A DNA stretch of 64,000 nt from Cliona cf. orientalis (GCA_963930775.1 OZ005693.1:4526001-4590000), one strand, 5' to 3'; shown: positions 1 through 13,438, numbered from the stretch's first letter. A program made the numbers and translations. Notes: generated from the letters alone by a model not told the origin.

Positions 1-797
1 TTATATAAAGGACAACAATGACAGTGAGTGCAGCTATCAGTGACTGTGTGCTGAAGATACACATGTAAGTACACTAAATAACAGAGCTAGGACTATACAT
101 GTACCACTGTCAAGCTCCAAGGCTTATAATAAATAATATAATCATTAATAATTGCTATACACTCACATCGTCATGCTTTGATGAATAACAGAGTGGCCAA
201 ATATTTGACAAGCAACATGCAAGCTTTTTATTAATTTCGTGTGGGGGACCTTACTTGTTCATATGTTATATATTAATAGTTATCATAAGAGAAGCACTGT
301 TTACTGTTACACAATAACTCAATTGCATGACGTACGCTACATGTGCACACTAACAACTATGGGAAAGTGAAAGTAAGCTATGCTAGCCAACAACAGCCAC
401 AAGTATTCCCAACACATACGCAATACATTATTATATATGATTGCATATACAAAACGGTATAAATAATACTATTTATATATATGCTGTATATGGGTTTCAT
501 GAGCAGTTACAGACTAGTGATTTCATCAATCGGACTTCACATTATAATAATTATATCCCATCTGAATCTGATTCAGTGAAGCACTGCATGACAGTGGCCA
601 CTTAGATGTGACAATCACTACCACTCTATACTACACTATTACGGAGAACTATAGTATAGGACTTTTCTTGGAAGTGGGTATAGTGTGCCTGTTTCAGTAT
701 GTACAAACTACAATGGTGAAGCACTAGAGTCTAGTGGAACTTATTTGATTATTTTATGATGTTTACAGTATATTATATAATATTTATGACGCTGTAC

Positions 798-873
798 CTT
801 TTGCTCCATGGTGCCTGGCATGTGGAAGTGAGAGGGTCTTCTCTTAGTCATTCTCTTGAGTGGAGCACTTGAG
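798..873 (-). CDS. Possible alternative 3' exon of the unrecognised gene
   Basis: On the minus strand a TTTCTGCAG acceptor precedes 76 bases with no stop in one frame, followed by a GTACAG donor. If the upstream exon stops at 1154 (donor GTACAC, phase 2), the frame continues in phase into a basic segment (KRMTKRRPSHFHMPGTMEQK). The reading would then go on beyond or near the window edge. A further acceptor-like site at about 57 opens a hydrophobic frame running off the start of the window, but its phase does not match this exon. This is inference from splice signals only. Confidence 0.35.
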
Positions 874-1113
874 CTGCAGAAATACAATTATGTGATAATT
901 CTTTATTACGCTGTACTCTGAACTTGAGCAGGTATTATAGGTAACATGATAGCTCTGTCTGTAAAGAGACCAAGGCGATTTTATCACCCACATGCACCTA
1001 GGTTAGGCCAAGGGTGTGGCACTTGTGATAAATTAAAAAAAGTTTGTGTGTAAAATTAATAAAAGTGACCTACGAGATTAGTGAAGACTGTTGTATGAAT
1101 AGGCTAGAGAGAA

Positions 1114-4056
1114 CTATGAATAGTGCCTGTGCCAATTACTGGCATTAGTGTACCTTTTGTGGCCTTTCATGATGGCATACTTTCTTTGGACATTCCAGGA
1201 TGGGTTTCCATCCAGTGTGCAAACAAAAAGATCGATAATAAACGACTCATTCTTCCCCGCGTCTTTTGGGTAGAACTCGACGTTGTCCTCCCACACCCTC
1301 TCACTCTCCCCCGTCCCTATCGTGTAGAGGCCACTAGACGGGAAAATCACGTTCGACTTGAAGACTGTCGTCTGTCTGTGTGCGCGGATTGCGATACCAA
1401 TCTTCTTCCCTGTGGTGTTGGTCACCTTCATGGTGACTGTAGATTTCTCGGGGTCAATCCCTGTCACAATTCCGGTAATCAGGCCAATAGAGGAGCTGAG
1501 ACGGAAGTCGACCTTTAACCTGGGGTCCCACATCAGTAGAGGGTACGTGGTCTCTCCAAACTGACTCACGATCACGTTATTGTCAAGCGTGCTTGTGTTC
1601 CAAAGCTTGTGGCCCGGAATCAGCTTTCTATCTGCCGATGACGTCGGGTAGTTGTATTCGTCCAATGAGACTTCAGAGTCAGTAGACGGGGGTCGGTGCA
1701 GGTGAGCTAAGCTGTCTTTGCGCTTGGTGGGACCGTGCCTCTTTCTCGAGCTCGAGGGTGAGGCATTCTCCGTGGGAGTGGCCGGAGTATCGCCGTCTTC
1801 ATCAATGTTTGGCAGAGAGCTGGTGCTAGTGGTGGTAGAGGGAGAGGAGAACACGCTCACACCAGAGGTAGACCTCTCCGACTTGCCGGAATAAATTGAG
1901 GAATTGCTCGACTGATTCTTGAGTGCAGAAAGGTCCACTTGCAGATGTGGTGATGTCGACCCGTTTTGCTCACAATCAGGTGTAGGTGCCACCGAAACTT
2001 CACCTTTGTCTCCGGTGGATTTCTCTGGCTTATGGTAGCCATTCTTTAGCGGTGGAGTCGACCTTTTATGGTTGAGGGAGGAGTGGCATATCACTGGTGG
2101 GATGTGGGGCGTGACAACTTGGGAATGCACTGGGTTATAGTTGTAGTTCATTGCCGTTGAGATGACTGCTTCAGCTTGCTTGGCTCCCTTGGCACTGTGG
2201 CTACGCAGTAGGGCATAGATGGCCGTATCGATGGGCAGACCGAGTCGGATGTGACCCTCCAGGAGGTACTCGTCCAGTTCAAAGCTAGCAGTGCCTCGGT
2301 TCTCTCTCACTTTCCACCCACTGGTCAGGTCGTCTTTATCGACATAGCCAAAGAAAGGGTACTGCATCATCTGTGGGAGGAGCTGAGGCATTTGCTTGTC
2401 CATGGATTGGAGGCCAAACAGTGCTGGCTGGATTTTGGACATATCTGAAAATCAAGTGTGTGTGTAAAAAGTTTGACGTGTTAGCCTGGGATGTTTACAG
2501 TTAGGGCAAAGGTCAATTCTTGATAATGTACTGTGGTAAAAATATGTTTACAGATGGTCTAATCAGTAGCGAGTTAAGGATAGTTGAACATAACCCTGCA
2601 ATCACAAAACAACTACAATACAATATTATGCACTAGATTGAGGTGTGTGGTCCGGCCTTGCTATGTCACAGCTATCGGTGGGGTACCCAAACAAGGCATA
2701 AAGTTATTAACATAACCTTCAGTTTGTTGATAATACATGCACTATTTGTAATATTGTACAACATACATGTATGTAGAATCTTATAGTAGTACCATCTGGC
2801 ATTGATTGTATAACTATACAATCGTATGTGCAAACAGTACATAATATCTCGAATGATTGCATTGGTCTGCATGGTAATTCTTGGTACTGTTCCATCACAC
2901 ATTGCAAAACATGTGGACTGCTTTCCACCAGCGACCCTTTTGTTATTACAAATATTGCTCAATTAGCAAACACAGGGCCGCTCTGAAGCATACACACTGG
3001 GCTACTTCGAAAACAGTTACCCCTATTCACTCAAAAGGACAACTGCATGAACTCACATTATGCCCTTTAGAAGACTTTAGAATAATGGCTTCTTTGGTGT
3101 TTCAGGATAAATGCACTCTGTGGTTAACCCCCTCACCTTTCTCTCCCTTCCTCTCTCTCTCTCCCTTTCTCTCCCCCTATTCTTCCTCCCACCCATGGCA
3201 TGTACACTGTCCCCTTCTCTTCTCTCTTACCCTTCCAATCTCTTCCCTCTACTCCCACCATCCCTTATCTTTCCTCACCTCCTGGTTCTCCTTGGATGGT
3301 TAGTTTGCTTGTTCTCAGTATCCCTGCTGCCAGTTCTTCAATTCCATCCATGCAGTCGTCCAGTGGGTCACGATACACTGCTGCAATAACGGTCTCAGAG
3401 TTTGGCTCATCCGCTAAAAATGCAAAAAAATGGTCATTATTATCATACAACACAATACCTGTTTGATAACTGAAAATGTACATTCTGTAACGTTGTACAC
3501 TAAAATGTACAGAATTTGGAAACCAGCTTATTTTCACACAATCAGTAGCTTTTGTAATGACAATAGCGCTGGTATGCAGACAAATGTATGCACAATTCAA
3601 TAAAGGCAAGCAGCATACAAACAAAACCCATATAAGTCCAACGACTCACTAATAGCGTAGTAAGTTGATATAATTATTTTGAAGTTTACCTGAGTCGCTG
3701 GTGCTGCTGGAGAGGAACAGGCTGAGAGAGTGAGCCTGAGCAGCTGGAGAGAGGGACAGGTTGTGATCTCTCCCATCGTCGGAAGAGTCCACCTCGTTAA
3801 CCTCAATAGTAGGCGGTAGTGTAGGGGCATCGAGATGGTGAAGGGGGCCCCTGTGATCAACATGATGGGGATTGGCGGGGGTAGGCTTTCGGCCTGCAGG
3901 TTTTTGTGTAGCAGTCCCAGTGGTATTCCCTTTCAGATTTCCTCCGGCTACACTGCTGTCAACGCTATTAGCACACTGGTTGTTTTGTTGGATGGAGTAG
4001 ACGCCGACTGGCTTGGTGGTGAACGGTCCTGATAGTCCACTATTGGTTATGTTCAT
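1114..4056 (-). CDS. Unrecognised 610-residue protein with a C-terminal beta-sandwich-like domain
   Basis: I do not recognise this protein. Three coding exons join with matching phases: 4056-3690, 3413-3279 and 2444-1114. Together they give an open frame of exactly 610 codons plus stop. The start is the first ATG after a strong polypyrimidine acceptor (4100-4060), so a non-coding exon probably precedes it. Residues 1-120 are Ser/Thr/Asn/Pro-rich. Exon 2 encodes a short acidic segment (DDCMDGIEELAAGIL). The region after GYVDKDDLTSGW looks like a small ordered domain. A low-complexity Ser/Pro/Thr and Lys/Arg-rich linker follows. The last 130 residues, from YPLLMWDPRLKVDF on, alternate beta-strands (VTMKVTNTTGKK, FIIDLFVCTLDG) and resemble an MSP- or Ig-like sandwich, but I cannot assign a family. 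No signal peptide is visible. Exon 3 may end early at 1154 and splice to 873-798 (separate entry). Confidence 0.65.
3122..3260. repeat. Polypyrimidine tract inside an intron
   Basis: A long C/T-rich run with many CTCTCT units occupies much of the intron between 3279 and 2444 of the minus-strand gene. On that gene's sense strand it is a polypurine tract, so it does not act as the acceptor pyrimidine tract. Confidence 0.7.
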
Positions 4057-4833
4057 CTTGAGAGCTACAGGTAGAGACAGAAGAGGGGAAATGGACAAAC
4101 GACCGTGAAATTTGATCGTGATTTGTAGTGTGATCAGGTAGCACTAACAAAATTCCCAGCCACAAAACAAGCAGTACATATCTGCATGCCGTTGGGTCAA
4201 GCTTACTGCGCAGAAGTAGTTCAGTGACTGATCGTGATAAATTAAATTTAGAAAGTGGATTTACACAGATGCCATAAGATTAAGGTACTCGATAAGTGTG
4301 TAATTTAATAATCTAATATCCATACAACTCAGGCAACTTTAGACTTCATATGGGTACTGTTAATTTTAACTTAATATGATTACATCTAGATCTGTACCAC
4401 TATTTGCACACTTGAATTTCTATTGCTGATTAGCCACCTCTGAATCATGCATTATGAACACAATTATTGTATACCACTAACTGCTACACATCATATCCGC
4501 AATAGAAAATTTAATTCACAATATATAGTGTTTTTATCGATACAATATGCACGTACTAAAAGAAGAATCAAGGAACTGCTACCAATTTTTTTTAAAACTG
4601 ACTATAACTCTGCCCGTCCTTCACTCATGCACCACTGTAGCCACACAAATGCAGCCAATCAGCCCCGTCAACCCTAGCTAGCCCCCGCACAAAAATTTAA
4701 TTTAGCTTGCACCGTGCAAGTTACTGATGCCAAACACACGACAGAGTATGGCTTCGAGCGATCGTGCAGATTAGAACCGCAAGTGCAAATAAACAACAGA
4801 ATTAGACACAATTTGAAGCCGAGTGGCACTTAC

Positions 4834-5050
4834 AGTTTGTTGCTGGGCTCACTTGCGTCGCCATCGCTGGTACTGATATTTATCTAGACTGTTCTGACTG
4901 GCAGTTTTTGATTCGATCGCTCTGTACAATCGGGATTGATCGGTTGTGTCGACAATGACTTTGAGCTTGCAGTGACTTGAAGTTGCAGTTCTGAGCTCTG
5001 TATATAGTAGCTGAGATAGCCGCTCACGGAGTGGTCTTGCACGGATCACT
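4834..5050 (-). other. Probable non-coding first exon and promoter side of the unrecognised gene
   Basis: A consensus donor (ACT then GTAAGT) sits at 4833-4828 on the minus strand. It lies about 770 bases upstream of the acceptor that precedes the start codon at 4056. The stretch from 4834 to about 5050 has no frame that would reach the coding start without a stop, so it is best read as 5' untranslated. The 5' limit is not visible from sequence. Confidence 0.4.
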
Positions 5051-5372
5051 GGAGGTAGGCGTCACACGCTTTTGCCTAGCTGAAACTTTGACAGGACGGA
5101 CACCCACTTTCAGATGAGCTGGTCACGTCATGCAGTGGTGTTTTCAAGGCGAAGAGGATAATGATATTCATATCCAATGGTTGGTATGCAGGAAATTCCC
5201 TGGATTTCCGCAATGACTGTATCCTGGGCAACACCAAGTTGGAGCATGCACATAATTAAGCCGAGCACACGCGTTTTGCTTTTCGATGATGTTAATACTT
5301 AGGCCATGCACTAACTTGCCTTCAGCACAGCTCAGCTAGTGGCTATGATACTAATAATTGTGCTGATCCAGG

Positions 5373-5646
5373 CAGGGCTGGTTTCATCTAGTGACAAAAA
5401 ATTTGGGGTGGAAGCGCGGTAAATGAGTGGGCGTATTTAGCACACAAAGCTCCTTGAGATGGATTTTAGGAGAATTCCTCCAGATTATTTCGGGTAGTTT
5501 TTGATCAAAATTAATATATACTTGTGATTTGATTTGGTGACTTATTGTGATATTATGATGCTTAATTTAATTAAAGTCAAATTTGGGGGGGGGGGGGGGG
5601 GGGGTGGGGGAGCTTTCTCCTGTCCCCCCTACTGGATGAAACCCTG
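5373..5646. mobile_element. MITE with CAGGG ends, 5-bp target duplication and internal G-run
   Basis: The element has inverted ends (CAGGG..TTTCATC at the left, GATGAAACCCTG at the right). It is flanked on both sides by the direct repeat CCAGG (5368-5372 and 5647-5651). A 20-base G homopolymer (5585-5604) lies near the right end. The same plan is seen in the element at 50884-51310, so the two belong to one family. A 5-bp duplication argues against Tc1/mariner. It has no coding capacity. Confidence 0.75.
5585..5604 (+). repeat. G20 homopolymer
   Basis: Twenty consecutive G, followed by T and five more G, inside the MITE at 5373-5646. It is a potential G-quadruplex and a likely site of assembly or length error. 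Confidence 0.9.
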
Positions 5647-8600
5647 CCAGGTAGGAAACGCTGTGTCTACAGTGCCGGTACCGGCACCGCAATTTAAGCG
5701 TTATAGTGCCGGTAAGTCCATATAAAATACTGTACTCTTACGTAGCCCTAGTCCCCGCCCCCTCCTGCATATGGCAATATAAATTTGTACATAAATTTGC
5801 CGGCACTCTAGACACTGCGGGTAGGAAAAGCAACCTTTCTGAGGCAAGTAAAGATGCATGCATCCAAGGTGCAACTGTACACCGGTATTGCACACCATGT
5901 CATTGTCATGGTTTATTATACATGTGGACAGCCATCCATTTTAAATTAGTGATTGTAATTTTTAATTGCAGTAAATATTCGACAAGATAGTATAGTTTCT
6001 TCATCATGATCTAGTCTACTAGCAGCTGGTGTAACAGTCATGGATGAATTTGAGAAAGAATGGAACTCGCAGTGTACTACCAAAAGTGGTCCTACTCACT
6101 CGCTCCTTTGGGAATCACACATGATGGCTTGGATGGAATTCCAAATATGCAAATTATTGCTTTTTGTGATCTGTGAAACATTTTCAGTTGACTTTGAACT
6201 AACCAGCTCCAATCAATCCCAGAAGCCTCTTGACATATTTGGAGTTATCTGTTTCACACACTTAAAACTTTGTTCATGTTGTAAGAATTAATTATTGCAT
6301 TCTTGTAGGTCGTACCTACTTGTGGTTTTTCATTTTCCTATAGGCTAAGCTAAACCAGTCCAATTAAAGGTGCACCATTTGTACCAGGCCGAGATGGAGC
6401 CAAGTTCATGTACATTCAGAATGCAATCTACCAGTCGATATCAATTGTTTCAAGTACATGCGACCTGTTCAGCAGCTTTTAGCCTTGCTCTTGTAGTCAT
6501 ACAGGGTGCATTACTGTAACATTGAAAATTTATCAGGAGAAGCTCGCAAAGCCAGGGGAATTAGACAGTATACCTTTTACACATGATTTGTTTTACACAG
6601 GTATAGCTATAGTTTCTCGAATATTCTGTACATGTACATAGCTCATCACATATGTATACACTCATCAATAGTCAGCTGATTTTGAGGCTGAGATGCTCAT
6701 GACGATTATGACGGAAGGTCATATAAGCACATCACCTTATTATTGCTGAAGCCACAATGTACAACACCCCCTCTCACTCATTATGGCCTATTTACAACCC
6801 CAAACATGAGCATTCCTACAATAATAATAGTGAACCAGCTGCAGCAACAATACAATAATAATACCCTTCCAGAAGCTCAAAACAGGCTATTTAGTAGTAA
6901 ACTGGCAGAAGTTGTCAGAAATGACAACAATATTCATGCATGCACTCTTAGACTATGCCTGCCCTTATATACAGCTATGAATAACATTGTATCTATGGAG
7001 AGCCAAATGACATGCAATCTTGGATTATTCATGAGCTGAACTGCCAGGGGAGGGTGACAGGACGAGGAGGAAACAGACTAAAGTTGGTACAAGGAATTTC
7101 CCCGCAGTGTCATGCGTTCGTGGAGTGGCATGGGGGAGCTGGGCTGCCACTAGACAAACACTGGCTCAGGAAGACCTTCGTTAGCACATACCTCAGTCTG
7201 ACGTGGTTTATTTACCGACCATCTAGTCACACCGCTTGAAAAAACACTGCACAGGATTAATGTGTGTGTGCATTTGTGACGTACACCTTGAGTGTATGTG
7301 TGACACTCTATCTATGAGTGACACTATTACAGTATTGTGCATGTGCGTGTGTGAGGTAACGTTACGTGTGCGATGACGATGTGTTAGAGCTTGTGTGCAT
7401 AATTTCTGTGTAAGATCTCGAGTCCATAAGCCACTCAATTTTGTCAAAAGCATTCTTGTTCCAAATCTACTCATAACAGATTCTCCACGGCGGTCTTCCC
7501 CATTCGTTACAGCAAAGAACACAAAGCCCTTTTACACAGACGCAATTTTCCAAGCATGTTTACTGACACAAGTTTCACTGTGCAAGTTACAATGTTTATT
7601 TTTCTCTGGAAATCATCATAACTCATAATCCGCTAGATAATCTGATATAATATGCTATAAGCCAAGAGTTACCGAACACCGACGATTATGGAATCAATCA
7701 ACTGAGGCTATAGCAACTTGGGGATTTTGCGCTGTATTTGGTGTACTATAAACTCAAACACGTGAAGGGATCAAATATTTGTCACGGAGGCTGCAATGGA
7801 AAAGCCCCCTCCTTCAGTCCTATGTACATGTAACTCTAGTATCTGCACGGTGTATGTTTACACAGAGGTGAGGGAGTATGTGCCCGCTAAAAATCATATT
7901 CGATGACGACATGACAGTTGACAATGGTTAATGATATTCATGGGATAGAGGGAATGCTTACTCGTGATGACGGTGTTTGTTTAGAGTGGGTTACAGTTCA
8001 CCTCCTCAAGCTAGAGGTCATTGACTCCTATGAATATTAATAACGTTTGTGATGTGCACGGGGTCAAGTGATCAAAATCTGTGGTGATTGGAATTTGATG
8101 ATGATACTAAGTCTTTATGTTTCACGACAGCCAATAAAGTGGAGATTATAATTCTATCAGGCCTGGAAAACAAGCTCTCAATTCTCTAGGCTTCTATTTT
8201 GTAAACCATTATATTATCAAATATTATTGGTAGATCAGACACCAGAGTCCATGGACCGAGTTATGAATAACTTCGAATTCTTGGGATATAAATATTATAC
8301 ACATCAGCACTACGTATATTATACATAGTTCTGATCTAATGGGGGTTAAGTGATTCTAAATTAGTGGTGGATTGACTGCTAGCTTTGAAGACTGGTCAAT
8401 GTCAAACAAAGTCTGCTCATAAAGTTTAATGTTCCATCTCAATAAAATTTACGTACAGGTATTAGGACTCATCTACTTTTGTATAGCTCATGGGTGATTC
8501 TGATTGTTCATTGATTATCGTGTGCTACTAGCTAGTACCTCATGTATGTATCTACTGCCAGCTATGGTTTGAATTAAAGTGTATATTGAGGTCCACCATG

Positions 8601-9815
8601 CTCATTGATCACGGCCAAACTGCACTATACTTTGAGAGCATGCATAATAATATTATTATTATACCTCAACATTAGTTTTATGAATTTAGGTGTATGTATA
8701 TGATTTTGGGTGCAGTGTAATAATTGATTTCAGTTAGGTGCAGCATGTATGATAACCTTGAGCCCATGCAGTTCTTGTACAAGTATTATTCAATTAGCAC
8801 ATAATAATAACTATTGTGACTATAATAATATTATTGTATATTGTTTGATTATCATGCATTATTATCATCATAGTAATTACCTCTTAAAGGGACACGTGCA
8901 CATCTCATGTACTAGCTGTTCTTATCTAACTGTAAACGAATCAATATCAGCAATGGTATTCCTATTAATTAGGAAACTGATGAGAAAAATCCACACTGTA
9001 TATTATGATATAGTGTATAAAGATTGGCAAAGCCAATGTTAGTGTGTACATTATTGGATGATAGATATATGGGCTCTGGCTGCTGGGACTCATGAAGGGG
9101 ATGGTGTATAAGAGCTAACAGTTAATGTTGATACTCCGTCAAACATGAACAATAACATGGGCCGGACCAGTTTGAACAACAATCTTACCTGGCAATGTGC
9201 ATTATAACAATTAATGTTGCAGTAATGTCAGTGCATGGACGATGAGTGTAGTACTTCAACAGTAATTGAATTTAAATTAGGTAAGTTTCAGTGTGCTACT
9301 TCTTTGTCGTGACAGTTATTATACAATGGCATAATTCATGTAATGCAAGATCGAGGCTTATTGTTACAATAGGATAATATATGGAATTAATTGGCAATTC
9401 TGGTCCCTCCATCTAAAAGTATATTTATGCATGCTCAGCTCATAGTACTGCTATCACGTTTAAGGAAAGGATAGACTAATGCCATGGTCATTAAAATAGA
9501 TGTGTGCTCACTAATTGAGTGTAATCAGGAAGTAGCATATCATATTCTGCTGAGCTGGAGTACTTCAGTTACGACCTCTGACCTTTCATGGAGGGGATTA
9601 CCACTGCCTTTCTTTTCCTGCTACTTTAATGCTCTTCCTTGTTTAATTAATTAATTAATGTACCACTACAGTCACAACAACAGTGCTGGTGTGCACGGGA
9701 TAGAAGATTATTACAGATCATGTAGTGATATTGCAAAAAAATAATTATAATTAGTAATTAGACAATAATATATAAACTACTACATATAGATTGAAGCAGG
9801 GGATTTCAATTATTA

Positions 9816-10054
9816 GACCCGTTTACACTAGGCCCTTAATCCAGATTAGAATCCAGATTAAACTAATCCAGGTTCTGTGTAAACGCCTTAATCCACTTTT
9901 AATCTGGATTAGTTAATCCAGATTAGAATCCACGTCCTGATGTGGATTAAAAGTGGATTACATGCAAAGTAATGGGCCATGAAAATGTTAATCCGGATTA
10001 AACACTAGTGTGTAAACACAGTTTAAACCATTAATCTGGATCAGTAAACAGGGC
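9816..10054. mobile_element. MITE rich in AATCCAGATTA subrepeats
   Basis: The left end (GACCCGTTTACAC) and the reverse complement of the right end (GCCCTGTTTACT) match imperfectly. Both are flanked by TA (9814-9815 and 10055-10056). The interior is built from repeated and inverted AATCCAGATTA and TAATCTGGATTA units and would fold into hairpins. It is non-coding. A TA target suggests Tc1/mariner-like mobilisation, but only the TA supports this. Confidence 0.6.
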
Positions 10055-10139
10055 TAATGAATAGCTCTTGAGTATAGTTTCAAGTAACATCATTCTATCA
10101 CACTAATCATAAATAAAATTAACCTTGCAAACCACGACT

Positions 10140-10300
10140 TTGTACTTTACATAGTGTGGGTTTGAGGGTTACGGTGAGGGTCAGTGCTGTGGAGGAATCA
10201 GGAGAGGGTCAATGCATGCATGGCCACAGGGAGGTAAGGGTCAATGCATGCATTGTCACGGTGGAATGAGGCGAGCGAGGGTTAGTAGCTCGTGGAATGA
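10140..10300 (+). repeat. G-rich region with repeated GGGTCAATGCATGCAT
   Basis: The unit GAGGGTCAATGCATGCAT occurs near 10204 and again, slightly changed, near 10237. It is embedded in G-rich sequence with repeated GTGGAATGAGG. It looks like a degenerate tandem array. No coding frame is seen. Confidence 0.5.
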
Positions 10301-10479
10301 GGAGTTTATACAAGAGCCGAGACAGGGTGTTTTGATAGAGTAGGGTTATCCCGGGATCAAGCTATAGACACAGGATAGTTCAAGCAATGGCACACCCTCA
10401 AATTCGGAATTTCCCATGTACAGCAATACTAGTGTAGAGACACACACTGTATGTGTCTATAGCAGTCTAAGAGTATATG

Positions 10480-10925
10480 CTGTCATGGTAAAATTTGGGG
10501 ATTTATGATGAATAAGCTTAAAAAGATGCCCACTATATTATATGTCTGATAGAGTACATACAAATGTTACTGATCATGACTAAGGTATACACTCCCTATG
10601 GAATTACAATTTATTTAATGGGCCACTTACGTAGTTTAGGGGGGTTACTGCTGACAATGAACTGAGCAGGTAGAGTATAATTATGTTGCTGACTAAGGCA
10701 CACGCTGTTACAGTATCGTAAAAAAATTAATTATGATTTGGGATTTATGATTATAATAAGTCAGTTGTATAGTGTAGAGATGACTGTATATGTCTGGTAG
10801 AGTATATAATATTGCTGACTAAGGTGTATACGCTCAGTATGGTAAATTCAATTATGATTTGGGATTTATGCTGAATAGGTCACTTAGTTTTGGGGGGTTA
10901 CTGCTGACAATGAGCTGAGCTGGCT
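10480..10925 (+). repeat. Diverged tandem repeat, about 253-bp period
   Basis: GGGGTTACTGCTGACAATGA occurs at about 10641 and again at about 10894. TTTGGGGATTTATG-like blocks, the phrase TGCTGACTAAGG and a TATGTCTG-TAGAGTA phrase also recur between 10495 and 10870. The copies are diverged, with partial internal units. The array is non-coding. Confidence 0.65.
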
Positions 10926-11933
10926 GCACATGCACATACGTACGTACATGGTGAGGCTGTTTTGATTCAGCTAGAGAATAACGTAACAGTTTCTATTTCC
11001 CTGAGAGGAATTGTACTGTCAAAACCGACCCTATTTGTTTTAAACTCGTTTACTATGCATGAAGCATTATTTGTGCATATTGATTTTCATGACAAGTGCA
11101 TTTTCACAATGGTGTGATTCAAGACTAAAAAGCAGGCCTAGGGTCTAGAAGTTAGGGGATCTAATTTGAATCTATTAGGGCAAAAACGAAATATTTATGA
11201 TGTGTATACATCCTTGGCATGTGGCACATGTGTGCAAAGTGGTCATGCACAATCTTATGTAGCCCATTACGTGGATAACTAAGCTATTGCAAGTTCTAAC
11301 CATATGAATACAATAATTATTATGACATAACAATTAATTATAGTTTACGCTCGGCTGGGAGTAGCACTGATCCATGGTGAAAAACAACGATGTGCCACTA
11401 GAGTACATTACGTAGCTATTGGCTTGTGCGCAGACATTTATAATAATTTTGTGTAGAGGTCAAATGGTCAGGATTGCTGGATAATTAGATTTTAATTGTT
11501 TTTCCCGATTTGGAATTTCACGGGTGGCTGGTCTTGCCTCGCCTGAGCTAGCTAGCCCTCTCTCCCCGCCAGTCAGCCTGGAATGACAATCGTTTCTAAT
11601 TCCCATATCACATTACACCAACGTGATAGCGGCCAGGCTGTGGCCGTTATTGGAGTAATTAGTCTGAGAGTAACGGGAAGTCAGCTATGTAGCTCTCCCT
11701 CTCTCATGAGTAAGCCCACACACATACTACGAACATCCCTCACTCTTACAAGCTCTATAATAGTGCAGTTGGACTCATGCACACTAGCTAACTTAGTGAT
11801 ATGAGATTCCAACGATTAAAGATAGTATTTAGCAGGATTATAGTTTTATGTTTAACTTAATTAGCATTAATTAATTTTTATCTTTATACAGTTAGTTAAT
11901 TGAGTACACACAAATATTATGCACACACCGTTG

Positions 11934-12015
11934 TAATTTCTTCGCCCTTCAATTGATCTTGTACATTTTATTTGGTGTTATAATTTCTTCACCCTTGATC
12001 TTGTACATTTTATTT
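11934..12015 (+). repeat. Short tandem duplication (about 40 bp, two copies)
   Basis: The unit TAATTTCTTCGCCCTT, continuing to CTTGTACATTTTATTT, is repeated immediately. The second copy has one base change and a short deletion. It is a simple local duplication. Confidence 0.75.
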
Positions 12016-12579
12016 TTGTGTGTCAGATTAGATGTTCGAGCACACCTTGCAAAGTGAGTTCACTTCCACTCTGTTTTTACAACACCACTCCACCCTTGTT
12101 AGGAGTGATATCATCACAGGATTATAATATTTCACCTTTCTTTAATTAAGTGGTTGGTTGTTTGTTTGAGAGCATGGGCGTGTCACAGGGACATCTGTGA
12201 CCTGCTCCCACTTAATACTACAAGTAACACCAGATGACATAATAATTAGCCTTCTAGTGACTTCCCACCTCAAAGCAGCTGTTGTAACTGCCACCTACTA
12301 CTACTTAAACTCAATACTACATTTTGCCCATTTAAAGTGATCACTGTAGAACTATAAATGACAAGCTGATAATTAGTGTTCCATAAATGCAAAATGTAGT
12401 GATCTATATTATAGCTCCTTTGCCTAAATACATAATCCAAATTTTCATAGTTCATGATATGTACATGATAAAAAAAAAGGGTACTGCAATCTTGTAGACA
12501 TGTAGCATAGCTTGGCCATTCATTTATACTATGGAGCTATCTGGTCTTCGAAGGGCAGAAACTCATCCCCACTCCCATC

Positions 12580-12605
12580 ACCCCCCCCCCCCACCCACCC
12601 ACCCA
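12580..12605 (+). repeat. C-homopolymer followed by (CCCA)n
   Basis: A run of 12 C followed by CCCA repeats. It is low-complexity sequence and possibly the remnant of a G/C-run MITE like those at 5373 and 50884, but no ends are seen. Confidence 0.7.
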
Positions 12606-13320
12606 AAATTTATAAACTTACCTGAAACAGTCTAACTAAGGGCACTATAGTTAATTTCTTGTAAATACATCCCAATAATATAATAATATTAGTTGACTAG
12701 TAACCTTGATACCTATATACTTACTTATCACGCTCATCACCCCATCCCCCACCCTCACCACATGACTCCAATTTTTGTTGTTGGATGAAAAAAAATCCCT
12801 TTACATAGCTCAATCTATCCACCAGCAGTCCATCAGTTCATGTACTAATTAAGCCATCATGTACTTCCTCTCATAAACAACAATTTGTACAACTGTAATA
12901 ATTATACCTTATGAAGCCATCTTGGTTTACCAACATGGCTTCCAAAACGTCCCGTCTTAATGGGACTTACCACTCATCCGAGAAAAATTAACGTGGAGGA
13001 GAAGAATTATATTAAAGAACAAATACATTATTATATTGTGACGACTGCTTAATTACAAGAGTGGCAATTAGTAATTTTAATGGCAAGACGATGATGGAAC
13101 ATGATTTTCCTCGATAGCCAACATCAGCAACATCCCAGACAAGGACACTCAGGCTCCAACTACACACATATCACTCATTTTGACGCGTGCTCTATTGTTA
13201 AGCCAAAACAGGCGTAATGGCCGGGATACCATATCATGACCACTCAAGGAATGGCATCCTGCAATCACTGCATGATTATATAATTATGTCTATCTACATA
13301 GTATTACATGTTATGATATA

Positions 13321-13438
13321 CAGGGTTCTCCCCAGGAGTAATTTAAGGCATAGAGGGTGGGTGGAATTTGTGATCATATATTATCAATCATTTTGGTTAC
13401 CATATCCGCTATACTAAAAGGGCCTGGGGAGAATACTG
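13321..13438. mobile_element. Short inverted-repeat element with CAG..TTCTCCCCAGG ends
   Basis: The left end is CAGGGTTCTCCCCAGG. The right end reads CAGTATTCTCCCCAGG on the other strand. It is 118 bp long and non-coding. No clear target duplication is visible, so it may be old. Confidence 0.55.

Noticed and set aside
1-56. Hydrophobic exon-like frame (SLIAALTVIVVLYI) on the minus strand
   Set aside because: The acceptor is plausible, but the phase does not match the candidate exon at 873-798 and the frame runs off the window, so a membrane anchor for the first gene cannot be supported.
3111-3389. Leucine/serine/proline-rich plus-strand frames
   Set aside because: They are translations of an intronic CT tract and overlap the real minus-strand exon 3413-3279.
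6040-6291. 83-codon plus-strand frame
   Set aside because: It is an isolated short frame in the gene-free interval without recognisable domains or supporting exons.
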